From positions 47,936,373-48,000,372 of the forward strand of contig NC_087251.1 in assembly GCF_037042905.1 (NCBI RefSeq): a DNA stretch of 64,000 bases, read 5' to 3'. This DNA is from Lytechinus pictus (lineage: Eukaryota > Echinodermata > Echinoidea > Temnopleuroida > Toxopneustidae). A program made the position numbers and the translations under genes. The notes beneath the pieces were generated by a model that was not told where the DNA came from, ran no database searches, and saw only the letters and a list, made by a program, of their open reading frames with translations. Positions 11,301-23,300 of this stretch are shown here, in pieces; position 1 is the first letter of the stretch; every line of letters begins with the position of its first letter.

Positions 11301-14300
11301 AATACTGTAGGGGTATCATCCCAATTACATCAGTTTTAGATATATTCTTAGACATATTTCTTATACCATGGATGTCTTTAAATATTTATATTGATCTAAA
11401 TCTCCATGGAACGAACAGTAGCGTTAGTGTAAGCCCTACATTAGTGGCATGTGTACCTGTTTTTTCCGAAGCTTTGTCAATGTCCTTTACATATGTATGC
11501 ATGGTGAGGGGAATCCTTGTCTTTTCTTTCAGATATATTTTCTTAAACTGAGTATTTAAGGCATCAGTTTTTAAGAGCACGAGTCACTGACACTATCGAT
11601 GTGGCAGAAAATACATGAAGGACAACATCAAAGACCACTTAAGTTGATATGCCTCCTCTCTATATATTCAGGGACTTTTCTTGTATGCCCTTCCCTGGTT
11701 GTCTCTATTCTGCAGATGTGTGCAAACATCATGACATATTACATAATGACACTTAGACATAGAAAACACCTCCCAATTTAGTAAGCCTTTCTATCCTTAA
11801 AGGACAAGTCCACCTCAACAAAAAGTTGATTTGAAAAAGAGGAGAAAAATCTAACTAGCAAAACACTGAAAATTTCATCAAAATCGGATGTAAAATAAGA
11901 AAGTTATGACATTTTAAAGTTTTGCTTAATTTCACAAAACAGTTTTATGCACATCCTTGTCAGTATGCAAATTAGCAGACTGATGACGTCACCCACTCAC
12001 TATTTCTTTTGTATTTTATTATATGAAATATGAAATATTCTAATTTCTCCTCCTTTTCAAGTGAAACAAACTTTTATTTTTCCCTCAACATGTGGAATTA
12101 CCATTATTTTAACAGTTTATGGTTAAGTTAAGATGGTGCTTATTGTCAAATCTGTAAAAATTGAAAGATTGTATTATTCAAACAATAAAAAACAAAAGAA
12201 ATAGTGAGTGGTGGACATCATCGACTCTCTCATTTGCATATCGCTGAGTTGTGCATTTAACTGTTTTGTGAAAAATAAGCGAAACTTAAAAATGTCATAA
12301 CTTTCTTATTTTACATCCGATTTCGATGAAATTTGCAGCGTTATGTTTGTTTGATTTTTCTCTATCGATTCAGATCAACAATTTTCTTGGGTGGACTTGA
12401 CCTTTAATGGTTTTCTTGTCATTTTCTTGGCCTAATCAGGAATGATAGCTCAGTCGGTAGAGCGGGGGTTTCGGATTCCGGTGACCTGAATTTGATTCTC
12501 ACTTGGTACATTAGTGCTCTTTAGTAAGGCGCATCCTCATTACCAGGTCTCGGAGAGGACATTAAGCTGTCCGTCCTCTGGTTGTTTGCTTACAAACATT
12601 CATGCTTTCATAGCAATCAGGTAAACAACCACCATATATGAAGGCCTAAGATCCCAAGTTTCCATACTTTCATCCCTCTGATTTCTTGACAGTTATCAGA
12701 TTGAAAGTGACATCATAAGTTCCCTGTGATTAAACTTCTGACACTTATTAATAGTATTCAACAGAAACTTGTCGAACTCACAGCTTTGGCATTTTGGGGC
12801 TACAGCCGCCACACAGACACAAACTTGGAAGTTGGACATGCTTGGGTGGCTAGGTATTATTTGACAAAACACATCCATTTGTTAACCATTCCATATTCAC
12901 TTGAGGAATATGCAGCCAAGAGCTAAAAAATATCTTATGTACCCAGCTATTAATCCTCCAAACCATATTGATCTCTTTATGTCTTCAACATTTACATATC
13001 TCTTTGTCACTCTGCTCTTTTTGTATGATTAAGTTTTAATACCATGCTCATCGTACTGTTAAGAATTTGTAGACAAGCAATATACAAACAAGGATAAATG
13101 ATTTTTTTTTAGAAATGAAAGAAATTAAGTGGTGTCCTTTAATTTACCATTGCCAGTATGCATGTAGGCATATTATTTAAAGGGATGGTCCAGGCCGGAG
13201 ATATTTCTATCTAAATAAATAGAGTAAAATTCACAAAGCAAAATGCTGAAAATTTGATCAAAATCGGATAATAAATAACAAAGTTATTGAATTTTAAAGA
13301 TTTGCATTATTCCGGTAAAACAGTTCTAGGCATGTCTTTATGAATATTCATTAGGTGGGCTGATGATGTCATATCCCTACTTGATCTTTTGTATTTTGTT
13401 ACATGAAATTAGGTTTATTTAAAATATTTCTACCAAGAAACAATTGGATTGACAACTGACTAAATACATTAGTTATTTATTGCCGCAACTTATTTCATCA
13501 TATTGCAGACACATCATGTACGCATGTATGAAATAAGGAAACATTTATGATTTCATGTACTAAACTAAGAAAAAGGAAAGTGGGGATGTGACATCATCAG
13601 CCCACCTAATGAATATTAATGACGATGTGCATATAACTGTTTTCACAATATATTGATAAACTTTAAAATTCAATAACTTTATTATTTAGATATTTACAGC
13701 CTGGACCATCCCTTTACAAATGGTACTGTACACTTTAAAGTGGATTATTTTCCTCAAGATTGTTTAAGGGAAAAATGCATCGTTGCTAAGGTAAATAGTG
13801 TTGCTAGGCAATGGAATTGTGTCAGTAGATGATGGTAAATTCCTGAATACTGTTTAACAAACTATCACATGTTAATTTTCTCAATATTTTTACTCTAAGG
13901 CACAACTTCCTCAGCACATTTGACCGAGATGAAGAGTGGTAACATAGCCATTGCTAGGGAATATTGTTACTAGGCAACACATTTGTCTCCATGGAAACTA
14001 AAAAATAGTCAGTTTGTTGAATGATTGTTGAAAATGAGGTTGTAGGCATCTAAATGATAATTGTGTCAGTATCATTGCTCATAATGAACTATTTTTACAC
14101 AGATTTGTCCAGGGAGGAGAGTGTTATCATAGTCGTTGCTATGGAAAATAGTCGTTGCTAGGCAATGAATTGGTATCCATGGGTAATGTGAAATGGTAAT
14201 TTTGTTGTTGTTATATTGAAGAAAAGATACTGCATGTTAATTGATCAGGTATTATTAACTCAATCCATTTTTTCACCACAAAATAGTATAAAGTATGTGA

Positions 14301-17300
14301 CTTGTACGTACGTGTATCAATGTAGTCAAAAATGAACAATAATATGGCGATTTGTACGATAGAAGGGGGTGTGTTAAGTAAAGCTTAGCAAATTTATTTG
14401 AGGTTCGCAATAATCAAAATGGGTTTTTTTAGTTCTTTTTATTATTTTTCAATAATACTTTATAGAATTTCATAGGTGTAACTTATTAGGTTTAATCTAA
14501 CCTAGTTAAAAAGTTAAAAGTTAGGTTTGAAATGGAAAAATAAGTGGTTAACTTAATAAGCTAACTGGTTGCTAAGGAAAGTTATGTTGCTAGGCAACAA
14601 TTTCTGAGAAAATGTTCATAAAATTCATGCTAAGTTGTTATTCAGTAATCCTTATTAAAATATATAGTGGAACTATCCTTTAAAAATAAGAAAAAATACC
14701 TGATAATTTAAATTAATGAGTAAAAAATCAATATTCACGATAAATATTCAATAAGTATTTAAAATGGGCGTGGCTTAATCAAGGCCGGTTTCCATAGTGA
14801 TGCTACACATTACGTCACTTCTAATGCCCAATTCCGAAAAATTCAGAAAATTTCCTTTCATTTGATGTATGATTTTGCTTTGATCCAGCCGGGGGGATTA
14901 AAGTCAAGAAATAAGCCACTTTTTGGCTTCTGGCCGCTCACCTACAGGCCATCCCCCCCTCCTCGAAAAGTGGGGGGGATATATCCCCCCCATCCCCCCC
15001 GGGATTTACGCCAGTGCACGCACACACACAGCATCCACATATCATTCAGCATTGCTGGAGTCATATAGAGGTACATGTACAGTGCAACTTGCAAATAAGT
15101 GTAGGGAGTAGTGAGAGCCAATTATAATCTCATAAATATGCTCCCCTCCCCCATTTCTCCGCCAATCTCATGATATGGTAACAAAAATTTACAAGATTGT
15201 AGAAAAATGGCATTAACTACTTGATTGTAGAGGTAAACTTCACTGAATGTATTTATCACAAAAAAATGTCAGGCATCACATTTTTTTGGGCGTTTCTATT
15301 GCAAAGACCTTTCATTTGATGTGTCATTCGCCAATATTTACTTTTATCTTAATTTATGGGTAATATATAGCTAACATATAAAGTGAACAACTTTCCCTTT
15401 GGTCAAATAGAAAGAATCTATAGACCTCTCTACTATAGATCTAGTCTATAAAATACCATGAAATGTATATTTTTGCTCTTTATTAGATGGGTGATACAAA
15501 CTCTTGTATTCTTTTAAATCTGTATTACAATTTTACATGCCCTCCTAAACTAAAGAAGGAATAAACATGTATGATCTACTGATACTAGATACATGTAGAT
15601 CTAGGCCCTAACATTAGATGTGAGAAAAGACTTGAGGCGGTTTATAGATCAATATAGAAAAGAAATGGGAAAGTTGTCATATATTTGGCACATGCACTTT
15701 ACCCTTGTGACACACACTTCACCAAGTTCTGCAAGAACCTTCAGGATTGAAGGAAGCAGACTGCACAGTAACCCAGGGAACTCTGGCCCACGAAGCAAAA
15801 TGTTAGGGAATATATAAAAAAACATATTGAAAAAGATTACAACTATTGAACTCATATTTTTTTGCGAAATCCAAAGAATAAAAAGAAGGCTTCAAATTTT
15901 AGAATCTTAGTGTCTAGACACCCTAGCCCCCCCTCCCCCATACATGTGGATCAATATGTCGATCACTTAAATACAATTGATCCAATCATTCGTAACTCTA
16001 TGGAAATCCATCAGTGTCATAATTTTTTCTTCAGGAAATTTGCGAAATGTCCTTTGTAAACACAGGCAAACACACCAAATTATCAAGAAAACAATGAATT
16101 TATGAATATACATCATATCTAGAAAACATTTTGAACTATCATGCATTTTAGATGTTGACCATGCTGGCTTTTCATAGTTGAGATTGATCAGATCAATGGC
16201 AACTCTTTGTAAGACGGGGCCCAGGTGTTGGAATTCTGAGTCTAGATGAAAAGCCAATGGTCAAAGTAGTTCAATGGTTTCCACACAGTTGGCCTATTAT
16301 AGAAAGAGTTAATACAGATTTTAAATATTTGTGGTGTGTCGGGAGATGACCCAAAAATACAGGTCAAGTTTCAATTTGGAGTGTGCAGTTTAAAGGAAAC
16401 TGAGTAAAGCATTTACTTTAATATTCAATCTGGTTTCTAGCCAATAACGTTGATGAAATTGGAGGGATTTTAGATATTGTTAAGCGAGATTACACTGGAA
16501 TGCAGATTAAGCTTGAGTTCGGAGTCTGCCAGTTTAAACTTTAATACAAAAATTCCACTTGTTTCTCATTTTTCAGACAATTGGAAGCCATTTTGAAGAA
16601 TCATTTGAGGAAGCTACGTTGTTGACTGCTTTCCTGACCTATCTCAGTTATCTCATCTTGGCTCTGGTAGGTTATGTCCAAGATACGCTTAGAGATATTG
16701 GACTTGCCAAAAGCCTTGCAGCTCAAGAATGTAGTAAGCTTAAGGTATGTTAATCACTTGTTATTACTTGTATTGTAATTATATACAGAAAGTAAAGAGA
16801 GAAGCACAATCTCAATGACAAAAATTACACAAAATTTATGAATGCTAGTTGATATTGTGTAGAACTGCCAAATATTTGTATGATCAAATGTACTTTTTTT
16901 ATTTTTCTGACAATTTGACCAAATATATTATTAAAATAGAAGTTCTTGGCATTTAAATAATGCACACCTGTGGGGCATAATCACCTGCAATTTAGTATAA
17001 TTGTATCTACGTATGCATGTGATATATTGTAATATGTAATGTTTTTATTACAAATTATGTTTATAATGTGAGCAAAACGAATTTCCGTGTGGACAATAAA
17101 ATAGAATTAAATTGTATTGTATGTACATATAGGTGCTAAAAAACTATCAGAAAGTCTCCAGCCAAGGTTCTCTGAAATGATTCAGTAATCTAATCTTTAG
17201 AATAAAGATTTAGGAATTTGACTTCAATAAAGATGTCTTATTAAAGTAGTGTTGTTTTCTTGTATATTTTTGTTCTTCTGGAATTATAATCAATTATCTA

Positions 17301-20300
17301 ATACCAAAAGAAGACTCCAGATTTTGTTTAAGGCCATTTCTTGCTAAGAATTTCAGATCTAGAACTTCTACAGCACAATATATAGTGTATGCTTTCAACA
17401 AGGTTTGGAATGGTTCTTATTCCTAAGGGGATGGCCAAAGTGTCAGGCAGGGTTGGGCGGTAAATACCGTCCGGTAAATAAGATGGGCGTTCGGTAAATA
17501 TGTAAAAAACGGGAAATATGATTTATAATTTTTTTTTTTCAATAATTTTAGTTGTTTTTAACCTCAACAAATGAAAATAGTGTTCTGAAATAATTAGAAT
17601 CACAAAACTCATAGTAGAAACACACAAACAGATAAAATCAATACTGCATACACGTACATACCCAAACACACATAGGATCTAAGTCCACACATACGTACAC
17701 AAACTCAAATTATGTTCCTGGAAATTGAATAATCATATTAAAACATAAACAAATATTTCTCCCGGGGTTTAACTTTTTACGTGCCATTGTATCTCATTAC
17801 AATATGATTTTTGTTTTTAAGTGTGAATAAAGCTCAGTATTCTACTGTATGTAAGGAGTTTTAGTGTGTACATGTATCAGTGTGTACTAGTGGTTGCTGG
17901 TTTTGAATTTTGATATTGCTTACAGAAAAAGATCTTTTCATAGCCTAAAAAATTACACAACTCGGATTATGCCATTTTTAATGTTGTAATTCTTTTAATA
18001 TAACTTTTAAAAGAAGTTTAACAAACAAAGCAAACACAAAAATTAAAAAGCATAACTTATACAAATGTACACAAAAGTGGAAAGAGGTGTCAAAAGTTGT
18101 TTCCTTTAAGAAATATAAAATGAATACAATAACAACATAATTGACATACAAGGCGGGGTAAGTTGTGACACTTTTTGCACTTTGCATGATAGAATTGATA
18201 TGACTAATAATATTGTAGAAATAAGTACCTTGCCTTTAAATATGATTCTTGGGAAATCTTTTTCACCTATATACAACTTTCTACCCCCACACTGAAAGTC
18301 GTTGTGACCTTTGAAAAAAACAATGTCAAGTGGCACAACTTGCCCCATCTATGGGGTAAGTTGTGCCACCTTCGAGGGTAAGTTGAGCCACAAAAACTAT
18401 GTACAAAATGTATGCGGGAAGAACCAGCATGTCAATGTTTTATTTAAAGTCTTTTCACTTGCTAATTCTCTAAAAATACCAACATTCTCTAAAAGTAAAA
18501 GAACTGTCATGTGAATTTGCTCTTTTCTGTCTGCATATCGATGGCTTTTTAAGGTTTTATTGTGTTTTTGTTTACATTACCATAAGAATTACCATGGCTC
18601 AACTTGCCCCATGTTTGCTGGCTCAACTTACCCCAGTCCGAACTTAATGCGATAATTTCGCATCCACACATTTCTTATGTATCCATCATGTAAAAGACTG
18701 TGACAAGAATGAAGATCCATACCTGGACTGACAATGTTGTTCTTATGCTTTATTATATGTAAAGAAGTGTGTGTGTAAAAAACACTTATCTATTTCACAC
18801 CCTTTTTTACTTTTTTGGCTGAAATGTGTATTTTTCCCTCTAAAAATATACTTTTTGTTTCAAAGTTGAAAAGAATGTGGTGGGGTTAATGGTTATGTAA
18901 TGGGTCATCAATACATGACACCACCACATTGTCTGACTCATTCATTATTGGCCTGGGGCGGTGGCTCAACTTGCCCCTATGCTCAACTTACCCCGCCTTC
19001 CCCTACATGTAGGTATTCATGAATATGGTAATTATTGACTGACTTAATGAAGAACATCATATCTAAATTAGATGTATATTTGGGATCTTTTTAGTATTTT
19101 ATTGTATTTTTTCCAGCATTTCATGATAACAGACATAGATAACACCCAAACATAAACACACACACACTCACACAAATGGTACACACCAGAGTGCTCACCA
19201 CCTTTGTTTTTATGTTAAAAATTTGACAATCCTATAGAAAAGTGAGTGGAAAATTATATTTCCCGGTATTTCCCGGTGAAAAGTGGTAAATACCGGAAAA
19301 AAGCGGTAAATACCGCTTATTTCCCGGCGTCCGGGAAATAAGCCTCCGAAGCGGGAAATATGCCAACCACACCAGGACCAATTGGAAGGTACTGAGTGGG
19401 TGAGTGTGGGCCCAAACATTACATGTATGTATTGTAAAATGAAATAATGACGCAGATCCTTGTTATTTGAGAAATCACCCGCATCTCAAACCATGACATA
19501 GTTATGGCCCATCATGACTGTGATGTCATACATGTATACTACAGTGTATCACTGTATGTGTTAATTGAAAATTCAAATTTAATTAATGCCTTGTCACATG
19601 CATGGTCTCAACCAATTGATTAAATGGTATCTGCTTTATCTGCTTTATCTGCCAATGAATATTGAACTGCCTTTCTGTAAATGATAATTCATTTAAGGAC
19701 GTTCCACAGTTATGTTTGTGCGCATCATGATCTGCGCATAATTTACACTCTGCGCGCTGACGTCACAATGGATATGAACTGGTGATTTAATCAGCTGTAG
19801 GTAATGTGAGCTGATTTTTCTCCTTATCTGCACAAACTGCAGATCCGATGTGTTATTTTATGAAGCTAATAAAGTGGAATTATTCCATGGACCATTTTTT
19901 AAATTCCTCTTCAATTTCAAAATAGTTTCTCCGTAGTGCTGCAAAGTATGATGAATATGACCCCGAGTTTGAATAAATGGAAAAGTGGTTCGGAATTTTT
20001 CCTTTTAATAAAGCTTTTGGCGCGTTTTGGGGTGTTTTAACAAGCAAATTTGCTCTAATAAGAGTGCTGATAGTTTGAAAGCAAGCACATGAACCCATAG
20101 TTTTTAATGTTTGCACCTCTTAGGTATACCTTCCTCTACAACTTTGCAAAGTTTGGTGAAAATGTTTTGAATAAAGTGCAGCATTTCTTTTACTTCTCAA
20201 GTTTGTTATTGAAATTTCACATTTTTGAGGTTGAGTATCTTTCCAGCAATTTCTAAGAACTGAGAGTGTTGTTAGACTTAAATGAGCAAACAATTGACAG

Positions 20301-23300
20301 CAATATAAATAGATTATCCATCTTATGGATACAATTATTAATCATATTGCAACATTTGATGAAATTTTCATGGATTTTGACTGAGTAATAGAGCTTTAAA
20401 CTCAATGTTGTGATCTCGTGAGGTCTAAAAATGCCAAATTCTTTTGGATGCACGATTCTTAAGAACATCCATTTGGGTAAACTTTGAAGCTCTATAGCAA
20501 AAAATCAAGCACATAGACCCATGTTAATTTTTGCATATTTGGAATATTCAGGTGCTAAAGTATTTATGTGCAAAGTATGATGAAAATGACATGGATTTTC
20601 AATGTTTGGGAGTAAGAATACGGAACCATTCGCATTTTAGATGGTATATTAACAGACTTTTGCTTGTTTTCGGCGCATTTTGGGCTGTTTCAAGCCAACT
20701 CGCTATACTTTGGACACTGATAATTTGAAAACGAGCACATGGACCCCATAGTTTAAATGTCTTGACTTCTTCAAAATATATTCCTCTACAAATCTAGAGA
20801 GTATGATGAAAATGACATGGATTTTGAATGTTTGGGAGCAGGACTATAAGGAACATTCGTATTTTAGACATTTTGGACGGTATTAGACTTTTGCCCGTTT
20901 AAGGCGCATTGTAGACTGTTTCAAGCCAACTCTCAACATTTTAGACACTGATAGTTTGATAACGAGCACATGGACCCCATATTTCTAATATTTTAACGTC
21001 TTCAATATATATTCCTCTACAAATCTAGAGAGTATGATGAAAATGACATGGATTTTGAGTGTTTGGGAGCAGAACTAAGGAACCATTCGTATTTTCGACA
21101 TTTTAGACGGTATAATCAGACTTTTACTTGTTTCGGCGCATTTTGGGCTGTTTCAAGCCAACTCGCAATACTTTAGACACTGATAGTTTGATAACTAGCA
21201 CATGGACCCCATAGTTTAAATATCTTGACTTCTTCAATATATATTCCTTTACAAAGCTAGAGAGTATGATGAAAATGACATGGATTTTGAGTGTTTGGGA
21301 GCAGAACTAAGGAACCATTCGTATTTTCGACATTTTAGACGGTATAATCAGACATTTGCATGTTTTCCGCGCATTTTAGGCGATTTTCAAGCCAACATGC
21401 AACATTTTGGACACTGATAGTTAAAAAACGAGCACATGGACCCCATATTTTTAATATTTTAATGTCTTTAGAATATATTCTTCTACAAATATGGAGAGTA
21501 TGATGAAAATTACATGGATTTTGAATGTTTGGAAGCGAAATATGGAACCATTTGCATTTTAGAGTGTATTAAGAGACTTTTGCATGTTTTCGGCGCTTTT
21601 TACGCGATTTTCAAGCCAACTTGCAACACTTGGGACACCAATAGTTTAAAAACGAGCACATGGACCCCCTATTTTTAATATTTTAATGTCTTCATAATAT
21701 ATTCTTCTACAAAACTAGATAGTATGATGAAAATGACATGGATTTTGAATGTTTGGGAGCAAAACTACAGTACCATTTGCATTTTAGATGATATTATTTT
21801 ACTTTTTGCTTGTTTTCGGCGCACTTTAGGCGGATTTCAATATTTTCAAGCCAACTCGCAACAATTTGGACACTGATAGTTTAAAAACGAGCACATGGAC
21901 CCCATACTTTTAATATTTTAATGCCTTTAGAATATATCCCTCTACAAATCTAGAGATTATGATGAAAATGACATGGATTTCGAATGTTTGGGAGCGAAAT
22001 ATGGAACCATTTGCATTTTAGAGTGTATTAAGAGACTTTTGCATGTTTTCGGCGCTTTTTACGCGATTTTCAAGCCAACTTGCAACACTTGGGACACCAA
22101 TAGTTTAAAAACGAGCACATGGACCCCCTATTTTTAATATTTTAATGTCTTCATAATATATTCTTCTACAAATCAAATAGTTTTACCAATTAAAAGACTT
22201 TCTCTTACTTTGGTATACACTTTGTTATATATCTTGAAAATTTGATGAAGTTTGATGCGGTATACACTGAGTAAAGATGATTTAAACTCATTTGGTGAAT
22301 TCGTGAAGTCTAAGAGAGGCATGATTATCTTGATTGCGCAAGATTGCATGTCATACAAATACGGCGACTTTGAAGACCCGTAGAAAAAAATAAGCACATG
22401 AACCTATACTATTTTTTGCATTTTCATAATTCATAGATACCAAAGTAACTCTCTGCAAAATTTGGTGACAATGACATGGACTTCACTTTAACTGTGGAAC
22501 GTCCTTAAGAAGTGCTTTATTAATTCACAATGCTTTGTATTGGCTCACAATGTTTGTAAAGTTTCATTTACTTGATCAATATGAGAATCTCTAGTTACAC
22601 TTGTAGTGTTTGCAGTGCTCTCAAATTTGTCAATATGAACAATGATAGCACTGGAGTAAAGTGAGAAAAAAAGTTTAGAATAAGTGACATACTAAAAGAG
22701 CATTTTTTTTCGTTCATTTTTGTCTCGCCTGCATAGCAGAGCGAGACTATAGGCGCCGCTTTTCCGACGGCGGCGGCGTCAACATCAAATCTTAACCTAA
22801 GGTTAAGTTTTTGAAATGACATCATAACTTAGAAAGTATGTGGACCTAGTTCATGAAACTTGGACAAAAGGTTAATCAAGTATTACTGAACATCCTGCCT
22901 GATTTTCAGGTCACATGACCAAGGTCAAAGGTCATTTAGGGTCAATGAACTTAGACCATGTTGGGAAAATTATTTTCAAAATCTTAACCGAAGGTTAAGT
23001 TTTTGAAATGACATCATAACTTATAAAGTATATGGACCTAGTTCATGAAACTTGGGCATAAGGTTAATCAAGTATTAGTGAACATCCTGCTCGAGTTTCA
23101 GGTCACGTGACCAAGGTCAAAGGTCATTTAGGGTCAATGAACTTTGATCAAGTTGGGGGTATTTGTTGAATTACTATCATAACTTTGAAAATTTAAGGAT
23201 CTAGTCCATGAAACTTGGACATAAGGTTAATCAAGTATTAGTGAACATCCTGCCTGAGTTTCAGGTCACATGACCAAGGTCAAAGGTCATTTAGGGTCAA

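Larger units (their letters stand above)
4191..15016. mobile_element. 10.8 kb hAT-like element with long inverted arms, heavily invaded
   Basis: Outer ends CACTGGCGTAAATCC (4191) and GGATTTACGCCAGTG (ending 15016) are perfect inverted repeats, and the 8-mer CACGCACA flanks both sides (4183-4190; 15017-15024). Further in, about 5566-6400 is clearly the reverse complement of about 13780-14980: shared blocks include CTTTAATCCCCCCG.CTGGATCAAAGCAAAA, GGAAATTTTCTGAATTTTTC, CCATGGAAACC/CTATGGAAACC and CCACGCCCATTTT, then repeated CCTAGCAAC motifs. The interior carries LINE fragments, foldback elements, a SINE and a nested hAT-like element. No transposase frame was found. Confidence 0.7.
2361..16576 (+). 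other. SPTLC2 intron 1 (14.2 kb, transposon-filled)
   Basis: Between the gttggt donor and a pyrimidine-rich tttctcatttttcag acceptor. Nearly all recognisable content is mobile DNA: hAT-like elements, LINE fragments, foldback elements and a SINE, listed separately. The stretches 2361-2679, 9940-10300, 12650-13170 and 15030-15960 contain only AT-rich sequence, oligo-G tracts and short repeat scraps, with no coding potential I can support. Confidence 0.7.

Noticed and set aside
12438..12510. Possible functional tRNA gene
   Set aside because: A box is good but the B box is degenerate, no acceptor stem closes, and sequence continues into a SINE body.
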